This document shows, one piece after another, positions 6,210 through 13,823 of a stretch of 14,638 bases of DNA (within the stretch, counting starts at the first letter, position 1; each line of letters begins with the position of its first letter). Under the pieces are notes generated by a model that worked only from the letters and a program-made list of their open reading frames with translations, did no database searches and had not been told where the DNA came from. Both the position numbers and the translations under genes were made by a program. Source of the DNA: JBMYXZ01 sp049608925 (lineage in GTDB: Bacteria; Pseudomonadota; Alphaproteobacteria; JAGOMX01); assembly GCA_049608925.1 (NCBI GenBank), contig JBMYXZ010000028.1, positions 1 through 14,638 on the forward strand, in the 5' to 3' direction.

Positions 6210-8483
6210 ATGAAAACTCTTAGAAATTCGATTGTGGCCGGTATCGCCGGTATCGCTTTTGCAGCACAGGTCATGGCTGCTAATGTTGTTAAAAACATAG
6301 TCGTTAATGGCAACCAACGTATTGAAACATCTACCATTACTAGTAAAATTAACGTAGACGAGGGCGACAGCGTCACCCAAGAGAAGCTTGGGAATATGGT
6401 CTCTGACTTGTTTCGTACAGGTTATTTTGCTGACGTAGACGTTGATATGAAGGGATCAACATTGATGATCAATGTTGTGGAAAACCCTATTGTCAGCCAG
6501 ATTTTCTTTGAAGGAAATGACGAGCTTGACGACGATATCTTGATGGAAAACATCCGTTTGCAGCCACGTGTTGTCTATACTGTTGCAAAGTTGAAAGATG
6601 ATACCAAGACGATCAGTGATATCTATCGTATTAAGGGACACTTTGCGGCAAAGGTTACACCGCAAATTATTCGTCGCGAGCAAAATCGTGTAGACATCGT
6701 TTTCAAGATCGATGAAAAAGAAGCCACTAAAGTTGAGAAGATCATCTTTATCGGTAACGATAGCTTCAGTAGCGGCAAGCTGAATGAAGTCATCATGACT
6801 AAAGAATCTCGCTGGTACCGCTTTTTCTCCAGCACAGATACATACGATCCTGACCGTATGGCATATGACCAGGAAAAATTGCGCCAGCATTATATGCACC
6901 ACGGCTATGCAGACTTTCGCGTGAAGTCAGCTGTTGCTGAACTAACACCTGATCATAAAGAGTTCTTCATTACATTTACGCTGCATGAAGGCGAACGCTA
7001 TCAATACAGCAATGTGAATGTTGTCTCGAACATTGGCGATATTGATGCGTCGCTGTTGGAGTCTTTTGTGACGATGAAGGCTGGCGACTGGTTCAGTTCA
7101 TCTGAAGTTGATGATGTTGTGAAAGACATCAACCGCTTCATGGGCAAGAATGGTCATCCGTTTGTTAAGATCAACCCAATCAAAAAACTGGATCGCGTCA
7201 ATCACACAGTTGATTTGACATTTGAAGTCAACCAGGGACCGCGTTTGTATGTGGGTCGTATCTCTATTGCTGGTAACTTGCGTACGGACTCTGACGTTAT
7301 CCGTAGGCAGATGCTGTTGTTCGAGGGTGATGCACTGAATGACTTCCTATTGAAGCAGTCAGAACTTCGCATCAAAGCACTGCGTTTTTTTAAAGACGTA
7401 AAAATTAAGCAGCAAGCTGGTGAGACTCCTGATCTTGTTGATCTAGTTATCGAGCTTGACGAAGAAGAATCAACTGGTGAAATGTGGATCGCCGGTGGGT
7501 ATTCAACCGCTGAAGGTGTTGTCGGTGACGTCGGGTATCACGAAGCAAACTTCTTAGGCCGTGGGCAAGACTTGCGTGTCAAGTTCAGCCTATCTAAAAA
7601 GCGTGAGAACTTTGATATCAGCTTTACCGAACCACATTTCCTAGATCGCAATATCGCGGCTGGTTTTGATGTGTATAACTATGCTTCTAAGCGCTATTTT
7701 GACTCAAGCTTTGAACATAAGCGTACTGGTGTTGACTTGCGCTTTGGCTATTATTTGGCAGATTACCTATCACAGAACTGGCGCTATACCATTCGTCAGG
7801 ACAAGGTCACGGGCATTCGTCTTGGCGCTTCACGCTTTATTATCAGAGAATCTGGAAGTGCAATCACATCGATGATCACACACACGTTGATCTATGACCG
7901 ACGCGATAGTGTGGTTAACCCGACGAAAGGGTATTACGTTGGTATGACCAACCAGGTTGCAGGTCTTGGTGGTGATGTTCGCTACTTCAAGAACGAAGGC
8001 TTTGGTGGATACTTCATCACTTTCTTCGAGGATGTCGTGCTTGGCCTGACTGGGTCGACAGGTTTCGTTGAAGGCTTTGGCAATGACGACGTGCGCATTG
8101 TTGACCGCTTTAATATGGGTGGTGATGGATCTCTACGTGGTTTCCGCGAAAGTGGTGCTGAACCTCGCGATATGTTGTCTCTTGACCCATTGGGTGGTAA
8201 GAAATTCTATCTTGCAACCGCGGAAGCTGTCTTCCCAATTGGTCTGCCAAATGAATTTGGCATCAAGGGGAGCGTCTTTGCTGAAATGGGTAGTGCTTGG
8301 GATGTAGAAGAGCCTGCTGCCTTCATCAGGAACGATAGCGCTAGCCCACGAGCGGCAGTTGGTGTTGGTCTAAGCTGGAACTCTCCAATTGGACCGTTGC
8401 GCATTGACTTTGCTCGTGCTATAAGGAAGCGTGATTCGGATAGAACAAAAACAATCCACTTTGGAATGTCAACGAGGTTTTAA
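6210..8483 (+). CDS. bamA: Outer-membrane protein assembly factor BamA
   Basis: A 757-residue Omp85-family protein, the central pore of the machine that folds beta-barrels into the outer membrane. The signal peptide is residues 1-24 (cleavage near QVMAA). Five POTRA domains follow at about 27-92, 93-169, 172-260, 263-341 and 344-418, each opening with a strand such as KNIVVNGNQRI or KVEKIIFIGNDSF. The 16-strand barrel is about 424-757. The conserved barrel motif appears as LRGF (642-645), with Leu in place of the usual Val or Ile. The C-terminus FGMSTRF ends in Phe, a proper beta-signal. The length is slightly below E. coli (810) but normal for the class. AGGA at 6201-6204 is 5 nt from the ATG. 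It lies 33 nt after rseP and 1 nt before skp. Confidence 0.96.
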   Translation: MKTLRNSIVAGIAGIAFAAQVMAANVVKNIVVNGNQRIETSTITSKINVDEGDSVTQEKLGNMVSDLFRTGYFADVDVDMKGSTLMINVVENPIVSQIFFEGNDELDDDILMENIRLQPRVVYTVAKLKDDTKTISDIYRIKGHFAAKVTPQIIRREQNRVDIVFKIDEKEATKVEKIIFIGNDSFSSGKLNEVIMTKESRWYRFFSSTDTYDPDRMAYDQEKLRQHYMHHGYADFRVKSAVAELTPDHKEFFITFTLHEGERYQYSNVNVVSNIGDIDASLLESFVTMKAGDWFSSSEVDDVVKDINRFMGKNGHPFVKINPIKKLDRVNHTVDLTFEVNQGPRLYVGRISIAGNLRTDSDVIRRQMLLFEGDALNDFLLKQSELRIKALRFFKDVKIKQQAGETPDLVDLVIELDEEESTGEMWIAGGYSTAEGVVGDVGYHEANFLGRGQDLRVKFSLSKKRENFDISFTEPHFLDRNIAAGFDVYNYASKRYFDSSFEHKRTGVDLRFGYYLADYLSQNWRYTIRQDKVTGIRLGASRFIIRESGSAITSMITHTLIYDRRDSVVNPTKGYYVGMTNQVAGLGGDVRYFKNEGFGGYFITFFEDVVLGLTGSTGFVEGFGNDDVRIVDRFNMGGDGSLRGFRESGAEPRDMLSLDPLGGKKFYLATAEAVFPIGLPNEFGIKGSVFAEMGSAWDVEEPAAFIRNDSASPRAAVGVGLSWNSPIGPLRIDFARAIRKRDSDRTKTIHFGMSTRF
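8474..8477 (+). promoter_or_regulatory. Shine-Dalgarno inside the end of bamA that fixes the skp start
   Basis: GAGG lies 7 nt before ATG 8485, in the last codons of bamA. It supports the ATG that begins MKKTLLFK over an in-frame upstream start at 8431, which would put 18 polar residues before the signal peptide. Confidence 0.6.
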
Positions 8484-8484
8484 C

Positions 8485-9096
8485 ATGAAGAAAACACTAC
8501 TATTTAAGACTCTACCAGCTATTTTGCTTGCGTCTGCGGTTGCGACTGCACCAACTTTTGCGGCACCTAGTTCAACATCATCAAGCGCAAGCACTACGCA
8601 GCGCATTGGTGTACTGAATGTTAACAGCATCATTACAAGCTCCACAGCAGCTAAAGAAGTATCCAAGCAAATGGATGGTCTTCGCAAAGCAGCTCAGGAC
8701 AAGATTTACAATCGTGAATCAAAGCTTCGTGATGAAGAGAAAAAGCTAATGGATCAGCAAAAGACATTGTCGCAGGCTGAATTTGATAAGCGCAAAAAAG
8801 CTTTTGATACTAAAGTTGCTGAATTGCAAAAAGAGATCATGATCCAGAATAATGATCTACAGCGCGCGGCACAAGGTGCAATGGAACAGATCCGTACAGG
8901 CGTTGTTGAAGTTGCAACAGCAGTTGCAAAAGAACGCGGTTTTGATCTGATTTTGCCATCATCATTCCCAGTTTACTTTGATGATACCCTAGATGTAACT
9001 ACCGAGATCGTCGCGCGTTTGAACAAAAAGATCCCAACTATGAAAGTTGCGACTGAGCGTTCAAAGACAACATCTAAGAAGACTGCAAAGTCATAA
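8485..9096 (+). CDS. skp: Periplasmic chaperone Skp/OmpH
   Basis: A 203-residue OmpH-family chaperone that holds unfolded outer-membrane proteins on their way to BamA. The signal peptide is residues 1-27 (MKKTLLFKTLPAILLASAVA onward, cleavage near TFAA). A Ser/Thr/Ala linker (28-38) is followed by the first strand, RIGVLNVNSII (40-50), the two long charged helices that form the Skp tentacles (about 55-150, rich in Lys, Glu, Gln), and the closing strand segment FDLILPSSFPVYFDDTLDVT (153-172). The C-terminus is a basic Ser/Thr/Lys tail (191-203). The start is the ATG 1 nt after the bamA stop; an earlier in-frame start inside bamA would bury the signal peptide. The position between bamA and lpxD is the usual proteobacterial arrangement. 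Confidence 0.93.
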   Translation: MKKTLLFKTLPAILLASAVATAPTFAAPSSTSSSASTTQRIGVLNVNSIITSSTAAKEVSKQMDGLRKAAQDKIYNRESKLRDEEKKLMDQQKTLSQAEFDKRKKAFDTKVAELQKEIMIQNNDLQRAAQGAMEQIRTGVVEVATAVAKERGFDLILPSSFPVYFDDTLDVTTEIVARLNKKIPTMKVATERSKTTSKKTAKS

Positions 9097-9105
9097 GGGA
9101 GTTAC

Positions 9106-10131
9106 ATGGCTGACGATCGATTTTTTACCAGGGTTGATCCGATAACCTTAGAAAAGGTTCTGGAAAAGTCTGGCGCAAAAATATATCCGCCAAGAGCAAA
9201 AGGGGTGTCGCATGACACCCTTTTTCGCGATGTGGCACCTCTTGATACAGCAACATCTGATGATATTGCTGTTTTTCACAATTCTAAGTATGCTGATTCC
9301 CTGCGCCTGACCAAGGCTGGTGCTTGCTTTGTCACCGAAAGGGATGCTGACAAATGCCCAGCTACGTGCTTTCCCATTGTAACAGATACGCCATACCGTG
9401 CATTTGCGGCCATTGCCACTGCTTTATACCCACAATCACTGCAGCAAAACTTTACCGGTCAAGGCACAGTTGATCCCTCGGCTATAGTTGCTAAATCCGC
9501 TTCTCTTGCACCTGGCGTCACTATTGGTCCAGGGGCTGAAATTGGTGAGCACGTCCAAATTGGGCCGAACACGGTTATAGGTCGTGGAGTTGTAATAGGT
9601 GACGGTTGTTCGATTGGTGCAAATGCCACAATTACGCATACCATTATGGGCCGTGGCTGCATGGTATATCCAGGTGCACAAATTGGTCAATCTGGCTTCG
9701 GATTTTTTATGGATGACAAAGGTCACATTTCAGTGCCTCAACTAGGGGCAGTCATTATAGAAGACGGCGTTGAAGTAGGGGCAAACTCTACAATTGATCG
9801 TGGCAGCGGTCATAATACACATATTGGTGCAGGATCACGTATCGATAACTTGGTGATGATTGCGCATAACGTCAAGCTAGGTAAGGGCTGTGTGATAGTT
9901 GCTCAAGTTGGCATTTCTGGTAGCACAGAAATCGGAGATTTCTCGGCAATTGGCGGCCAAGCAGGCGTTACAGGACATCTGAAAATTGGCTCAGGCGTTC
10001 GTGTTGCTGCGCAAAGTGGTATTATGCGCGATATAGAAGATAACCAAACTGTTGGAGGGTCTCCGGCGGTTTCAGCGCGTCAGTGGCACCGCCAAACTGT
10101 TGCGCTTGAAAAATTAGCAAATAACAAGTAA
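9106..10131 (+). CDS. lpxD: UDP-3-O-acylglucosamine N-acyltransferase LpxD
   Basis: A 341-residue enzyme that adds the second hydroxyacyl chain (from acyl-ACP) to UDP-3-O-acyl-glucosamine, the third step of lipid A synthesis. The N-terminal uridine-binding domain is about 5-108. The left-handed beta-helix of hexapeptide repeats is about 118-310 (runs such as APGVTIGPGAEIGEHVQIG). The catalytic His254 lies in LVMIAHNVKLG, and His291 in VTGHLKIG fits the second conserved His. A short C-terminal helix (about 322-339) completes the trimer fold. AAGGGAG (9095-9101) overlaps the skp stop and is 4 nt from the ATG. Codons 31-40, in the variable part of the N-terminal domain, encode a strong terminator-like hairpin, listed separately. 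Confidence 0.96.
   Translation: MADDRFFTRVDPITLEKVLEKSGAKIYPPRAKGVSHDTLFRDVAPLDTATSDDIAVFHNSKYADSLRLTKAGACFVTERDADKCPATCFPIVTDTPYRAFAAIATALYPQSLQQNFTGQGTVDPSAIVAKSASLAPGVTIGPGAEIGEHVQIGPNTVIGRGVVIGDGCSIGANATITHTIMGRGCMVYPGAQIGQSGFGFFMDDKGHISVPQLGAVIIEDGVEVGANSTIDRGSGHNTHIGAGSRIDNLVMIAHNVKLGKGCVIVAQVGISGSTEIGDFSAIGGQAGVTGHLKIGSGVRVAAQSGIMRDIEDNQTVGGSPAVSARQWHRQTVALEKLANNK
9198..9225 (+). terminator. Intrinsic-terminator-like hairpin inside lpxD
   Basis: GGGTGTC (9203-9209), loop GCAT, then GACACCC (9214-9220) is a perfect 7-bp GC-rich stem followed at once by TTTTT (9221-9225). Upstream AAAAG extends the pairing to about 12 bp with one G-U. In form this is a textbook Rho-independent terminator, yet it lies about 100 nt into the lpxD reading frame, which continues through it. 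Because A-runs precede the stem it could also work on the minus strand. Actual termination is inference. Confidence 0.6.
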
Positions 10132-10164
10132 ATTAGCCCATTACGAAATAGAGGATTGTATACC

Positions 10165-10653
10165 ATGACTCAAACAAATGTGATTGCAATGAATGATTCA
10201 AAAGCACCATCAGATTTGACTTTAGACGTTGAAGACATCAAGCGTTTAATCCCGCATCGTCCACCGATGTTGTTGATTGACCGTCTGCAAGAAATCGTCC
10301 CAGGTGAAAGCGCCGTTGGTATTAAGAATGTAACAATTAACGAGCCCTTCTTCCCAGGGCATTTCCCCGAGCGTCCCGTTATGCCAGGCGTACTGATTGT
10401 TGAAGCCCTTGCGCAAACCGCAGGTGCTCTTGTAATGCATACACTGAATCATGAGGATGCAAAAAAGCTGGTGTATTTCATGTCTATTGAAAATGCTCGT
10501 TTCCGCCGTCCTGTAACACCAGGCGATTCAATTCGCTTGTGTGTTGAAAAAGTCCAACAGCGTTCAAACGTTTGGAAGTTTGGTGGAAAGGCCGTCGTTG
10601 ATGGCAAGGTATATGCAGAAGCAACCTTTACAGCAATGATCAGCGATCAATAA
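10165..10653 (+). CDS. fabZ: 3-hydroxyacyl-ACP dehydratase FabZ
   Basis: A 162-residue cytoplasmic enzyme that dehydrates 3-hydroxyacyl-ACP in fatty-acid elongation and so competes with LpxA and LpxD for hydroxyacyl chains. It has a single hot-dog fold. The catalytic His66 is in FFPGHFPERPVMPGVL and Glu80 in LIVEALAQ. The family signature IPHRPPMLLIDR is at 29-40. The start is the ATG at 10165, 9 nt after GAGGA (10151-10155); a TTG at 10156 directly abuts that site and is too close. The N-terminus is about 10 residues longer than in E. coli. Its place between lpxD and lpxA is conserved across proteobacteria. Confidence 0.96.
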   Translation: MTQTNVIAMNDSKAPSDLTLDVEDIKRLIPHRPPMLLIDRLQEIVPGESAVGIKNVTINEPFFPGHFPERPVMPGVLIVEALAQTAGALVMHTLNHEDAKKLVYFMSIENARFRRPVTPGDSIRLCVEKVQQRSNVWKFGGKAVVDGKVYAEATFTAMISDQ

Positions 10654-10669
10654 TTAAGGATACGTTTTT

Positions 10670-11467
10670 ATGTCTACGAATATCCATCCAACGGCAGTTG
10701 TCTCGGACAAAGCCACTATAGGGGATAACGTCACAATCGGCCCTTACAGCATCGTAGGTGATGAGGTAAAGCTGGGTAATGGTGTTGAACTGAAGTCTCA
10801 CGTGGTGATTGAAGGTAACACTGAAGTCGGTGACGAAACTGTAATCTATCCCTTTGCGTCGATTGGTATGATTCCGCAGGATAAAAAGTTCGCAGGCGAG
10901 AACTCTCGCCTGATCATTGGTAAGCGCAACCGTATTCGCGAATATGTGACTATGCAACCAGGTACCGAAAGTGGTGGCTTGGTTACGCGCGTAGGAGACG
11001 ATGGCTTGTTTATGGCAGGCGCTCATGTGGCCCATGACTGTATCATCGGCAACAACGTTATCCTATGTAACCATGCAACTTTGGCGGGGCATGTTGAAAT
11101 GGGCGATCACTCGTACATCGGCGGACTAGCCGCTGTTCATCAGTTTGTACACATTGGTCATCATGCTTTTATTGGCGGCATGGCCGGCATTAAGAATGAT
11201 GTCATCCCATATGCATTGGTAATGGGACGTCCTGCTAATCTTTCTGGTCTTAATATTGTTGGCCTTAAGCGTGGCGGCGCATCCGGTGAGGAAATTCGTG
11301 CGATGATGCGTGCCTATGATCGCTTGTTTGATCGTGATGATCTGACATTGGCTGAACGTATTGAAGACGTGAAAATCACCTATGCAGATGATGACAAAGT
11401 CATGGATATCGTTGATTTTATGGCAAAAGATACGGCACGCCCCATGTGTTTGCCTGCGGCGAGCTAA
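10670..11467 (+). CDS. lpxA: UDP-N-acetylglucosamine 3-O-acyltransferase LpxA
   Basis: A 265-residue enzyme that starts lipid A synthesis by moving a 3-hydroxyacyl chain from ACP to UDP-GlcNAc. The left-handed beta-helix of hexapeptide repeats spans about 5-185, with helical C-terminal residues about 195-260. His119 and catalytic His122 (AHVAHDC) match E. coli His122 and His125; His141 and His157 match His144 and His160. Gly170 stands where E. coli has Gly173, the acyl-length ruler, which suggests a C14-type hydroxyacyl chain. AAGGA (10656-10660) is 9 nt before the ATG, 16 nt after fabZ. The stop is followed directly by the lpxI ATG. A strong 8-bp hairpin lies in the coding sequence at 10893-10912. 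Confidence 0.97.
   Translation: MSTNIHPTAVVSDKATIGDNVTIGPYSIVGDEVKLGNGVELKSHVVIEGNTEVGDETVIYPFASIGMIPQDKKFAGENSRLIIGKRNRIREYVTMQPGTESGGLVTRVGDDGLFMAGAHVAHDCIIGNNVILCNHATLAGHVEMGDHSYIGGLAAVHQFVHIGHHAFIGGMAGIKNDVIPYALVMGRPANLSGLNIVGLKRGGASGEEIRAMMRAYDRLFDRDDLTLAERIEDVKITYADDDKVMDIVDFMAKDTARPMCLPAAS
10893..10912 (+). repeat. Perfect 8-bp inverted repeat inside lpxA
   Basis: CAGGCGAG (10893-10900), loop AACT, CTCGCCTG (10905-10912). No T-tract follows, so it is not a terminator. It encodes part of FAGENSRLII, a fairly conserved LpxA segment, and may be partly a by-product of the protein sequence. Confidence 0.5.
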
Positions 11468-12292
11468 ATGACTAAGACAACGCTAGGAATTATTGCGGGC
11501 CAAGGTGATCTGCCAAAGCAACTGATTGAAGCTTGCCAATCACAGAACCGTCCTTGCGTTGTTGTTGCCTTTCCCGGGCTAACAGATCCCGAAACCGTTG
11601 AAAATATCCAACATACCTGGCTGCCCTTGGGTCAAGTTGGCCAAGCACTTGACTACTTCAAGCAGTCTCAAGTCCAAGAGCTTGTGATGGCAGGGGCAAT
11701 ACGCCGCCCATCGTGGAGCGAAATACGCCCCGACTGGCGCGGTGCCAAGCTGATGCACAAGCTGATGACTGGCCCGCAGGGAGACGACAGTATTCTAACA
11801 GCCATTATTGGCGAGCTGGAATCAGAAGGCTTCTCCATCCGGGGAGCAGACGAAATCATTGGCAATGATATATTGGCTGCCGCAGGGGTGTTAGGACAAC
11901 ACAGCCCATCTGACCAAGCATTGCAGGACATTGCATACGGCAAGCAAGTTCTGAAAACCATTGCTGGCCTTGATATAGGGCAGGCTGTAACTGTGCAGCA
12001 AGGAATGGTTTTGGGGATTGAAGCCATTGAAGGCACGACCGAACTGATCGATCGGTCAGGCACCGTTAAGCGCCCAGGAGACGCCCCCGTCCTGGTTAAA
12101 ATGGGCAAACCTCAACAGGACAGACGTGCAGATCTTCCTACAATTGGACCGGACACAATTGATCAATTGCATCAGGCTGGCTTCCAGGGCTTGGCTGTAG
12201 AAACCGACACCGTACAAATTCTCGATCAAGCCGCTGTAATAGCCCAGGCGGATCAACATCAGCTTTTCATTATTGGTATCCAGCATGACTAA
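11468..12292 (+). CDS. lpxI: UDP-2,3-diacylglucosamine pyrophosphatase LpxI
   Basis: A 274-residue enzyme that releases UMP to form lipid X. It is the alphaproteobacterial alternative to LpxH and unrelated in fold (DUF1009 family). The N-terminal nucleotide-binding-like domain opens with LGIIAGQGDLP (6-15). The C-terminal catalytic domain contains AIEGTTELIDR (186-196) and KMGKPQQDRRADLPTIGPDT (211-230). This last acidic motif with Asp218 and Asp222 corresponds to the region where the key aspartate of Caulobacter LpxI lies. The ATG follows the lpxA stop with no gap and has no good Shine-Dalgarno, so coupling to lpxA is likely. The end overlaps lpxB by 8 nt. Confidence 0.93.
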   Translation: MTKTTLGIIAGQGDLPKQLIEACQSQNRPCVVVAFPGLTDPETVENIQHTWLPLGQVGQALDYFKQSQVQELVMAGAIRRPSWSEIRPDWRGAKLMHKLMTGPQGDDSILTAIIGELESEGFSIRGADEIIGNDILAAAGVLGQHSPSDQALQDIAYGKQVLKTIAGLDIGQAVTVQQGMVLGIEAIEGTTELIDRSGTVKRPGDAPVLVKMGKPQQDRRADLPTIGPDTIDQLHQAGFQGLAVETDTVQILDQAAVIAQADQHQLFIIGIQHD

Positions 12293-13388
12293 GAAGGTGT
12301 TTGTCCTTGCTGGCGAAGCATCTGGAGATTTACTCGGCGCCGAGGCCATGCAGGCAATCAAACACCAAACAAATGGCGATGTTCAGTTCCGCGGAGTAGG
12401 TGGCAAACAAATGCAAGCAGAAGGCTTGGAGAGTTTGTATCCTATGACAGATCTGTCGGTAATGGGTCTTTTCGAAGTACTGCGGCGGCTTCCAACACTT
12501 ATCAAGCGTATGCTGCAAACCGAAAAAGCAATTCGCAGCTGGCAGCCAGATCTAATTTTGACTATAGACGCCCCAGATTTTTCCTTTCGTCTGGCCAAGC
12601 GTGTGCGCGACACCGGTATCAAGCATGTACATTATGTGGCACCGACTGTGTGGGCTTGGCGACCAGGACGCGCGAAGAAGATAGCAAAGCTGATAGATCA
12701 TCTGTTGGCAGTACTGCCGTTTGAACCACCATACTTTGAAAAAGAAGGACTGCCTTGCACATACGTCGGCCACCCTGTATCGCGGTTAGGCATTGATACG
12801 ATAGACCGCCAACAGTTCCGCATCCAACATAATATAGCGGCCGAGACGAAGCTATTATGCATGCTGCCAGGAAGTAGGGAAGGGGAAGTGACCCGTCTTT
12901 TGCCTGTGTTTCAAGAAACAGTTAAGCGCTTACGGCAAGATGATCCTGATTTAAAAGTCGTGGTGCCCCTGGCAGATACTGTTGCAGATAAAGTAAAATC
13001 GCTTATAAACATGGATGTTATTTACACAAATGGCGAGCAAGAAAAATATGCTGCTATGCGAGCCAGCGATGCAGCGTTGGCTGCCTCGGGTACGGTCAGC
13101 CTGCAATTAGCAATGGCAGAAATACCTTTTGTAATTGGGTATAAGATGAACCCCATAACGGCTTGGCTGGCTAAAAAAGTGGTCAAGGTACCATCCATGA
13201 CCTTGGTGAATTTACTGCTTGATAAGCCAGTAGTGCCAGAATTCTTCCAAAATGATTGCACCTCTGTGCGTTTATGCCAGGCCCTTCAAGATTGCTTTTC
13301 CCCCTCCAAACGTACAGCATTTTTGAAAGACCTAAAGGAAGTAAAGCAGAAGATTGAATCTAGCAATAATTTCTTGTATTTATCATAA
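12285..13388 (+). CDS. lpxB: Lipid-A-disaccharide synthase LpxB
   Basis: A 367-residue peripheral membrane glycosyltransferase (GT19) that joins lipid X to UDP-2,3-diacylglucosamine. N-terminal signature VFVLAGEASGDLLGA (5-19); TIDAPDFSFRLAKR (93-106) with Asp98; VAPTVWAWRPGRAKKI (118-133); LPGSREGEV (194-202) with Arg198; ASGTVSLQLAM (267-277) and the C-terminal PEFFQND (318-324). The protein is somewhat shorter than E. coli LpxB (382) and ends in an unremarkable helix. The start is the ATG at 12285, overlapping the lpxI stop by 8 nt; a TTG 12 nt earlier is less likely. It is the last gene of the operon. No intrinsic terminator is visible after it. Confidence 0.95.
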   Translation: MTKKVFVLAGEASGDLLGAEAMQAIKHQTNGDVQFRGVGGKQMQAEGLESLYPMTDLSVMGLFEVLRRLPTLIKRMLQTEKAIRSWQPDLILTIDAPDFSFRLAKRVRDTGIKHVHYVAPTVWAWRPGRAKKIAKLIDHLLAVLPFEPPYFEKEGLPCTYVGHPVSRLGIDTIDRQQFRIQHNIAAETKLLCMLPGSREGEVTRLLPVFQETVKRLRQDDPDLKVVVPLADTVADKVKSLINMDVIYTNGEQEKYAAMRASDAALAASGTVSLQLAMAEIPFVIGYKMNPITAWLAKKVVKVPSMTLVNLLLDKPVVPEFFQNDCTSVRLCQALQDCFSPSKRTAFLKDLKEVKQKIESSNNFLYLS

Positions 13389-13401
13389 AAAATACTATAT
13401 T
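13374..13401 (+). promoter_or_regulatory. Candidate promoter of the first right-flank secreted gene
   Basis: TTGTAT (13374-13379) and TATATT (13396-13401, 5 of 6) are 16 nt apart, straddling the end of lpxB. The -10 lies in a perfect AT-only palindrome (AAAATA/TATTTT, 13389-13403). The -35 is poor (3 of 6). Confidence 0.3.
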
Positions 13402-13431
13402 TTCTGCAATGTTTCTTGTACTTGGTGCCCA

Positions 13432-13599
13432 ATGAATTTCAAATTTCTTCCTGTTTTTATTTTTGTCATGTTGATTTCTACAAGCATAATGGCTTCTGAT
13501 AGTAAAAGATGGAGCTGCGAAGACTTTTGTCAGCGGTTTGACACTGCTCAACAGCTTCATAAAGAGTATTGGCAAAAACTGCAGCCAGCATATTGGTAA
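13432..13599 (+). CDS. Small secreted protein, probably truncated paralogue of the next gene
   Basis: A 55-residue reading frame. It starts MNFKFLPVFIFVMLISTSI with a signal peptide ending about MASDSK, then a short mature part containing CEDFC (a CX3C) and KEYWQKLQPAYW. The signal peptide is near-identical in pattern to that of the gene at 13824 (both begin MNFKFL, both end ASD). The mature parts also align loosely (EYWQKLQPA with KLWKEMLPE). The start is the ATG with GGTG 4 nt upstream, a weak site but the same in both copies. The frame stops just where the similarity continues in another frame, so this is likely a decaying gene rather than a functional peptide. Its base composition is AT-rich, unlike the lpx operon. 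Confidence 0.5.
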   Translation: MNFKFLPVFIFVMLISTSIMASDSKRWSCEDFCQRFDTAQQLHKEYWQKLQPAYW

Positions 13600-13780
13600 T
13601 AGAATTAACCATTACATAAGAGAATTATCCATGTGTATTTGTTTAGTTGAGCGGACTGTACAAGAAAATATGCGTCTCGAAAGCTATGAATCGTGCGAAA
13701 TATATGTTTCTTCTCGCAACACCCTAAGACAATTAAGGCGAATACCAAGTACAAAAAAAATCTTGATTTTATATTTTTAA
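13589..13780 (+). pseudogene. Out-of-frame remnant continuing the preceding small gene
   Basis: In the +1 frame relative to the preceding small gene, 63 codons run from about 13589 to a TAA at 13778-13780. By eye, INHYIRE aligns with INNCINE (residues 115-121 of the gene at 13824), and the next segments follow in order: MCICLVERTVQENMRLE with WCIIKSMGQNIVE, and CEIYVSSRNTLRQLRRI with CDITPFVMRFREIKN. This suggests the first copy lost about 70 internal residues and suffered a frameshift near 13590. The alignment is weak and was done without software. Confidence 0.4.
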
Positions 13781-13803
13781 TGATTATTATAAAAAATATT
13801 ACT

Positions 13804-13814
13804 TATATTATAAT
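13804..13814 (+). promoter_or_regulatory. Candidate -10 boxes of the second right-flank secreted gene
   Basis: TATATT (13804-13809) overlaps a perfect TATAAT (13809-13814) just before the ATG at 13824. With the second box the leader would be only a few nt. No convincing -35 was found, and AT-richness makes chance matches likely. Confidence 0.25.
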
Positions 13815-13823
13815 TGGTGACCT

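Noticed and set aside
6245..6264. Direct repeat of GGTATCGC in the bamA start
   Set aside because: It simply encodes the Ala-Gly-Ile repeat of the signal peptide core.
6456..6902. 148-codon minus-strand reading frame inside bamA
   Set aside because: Antisense shadow of a strongly conserved gene; no start signals or recognisable domain.
8431..8484. Upstream in-frame start for Skp inside bamA
   Set aside because: It would place 18 polar residues before the signal peptide; the ATG at 8485 has GAGG 7 nt upstream.
11749..11769. Direct repeat AAGCTGATG in lpxI
   Set aside because: It encodes the KLMHKLM helix and shows no wider repeat structure.
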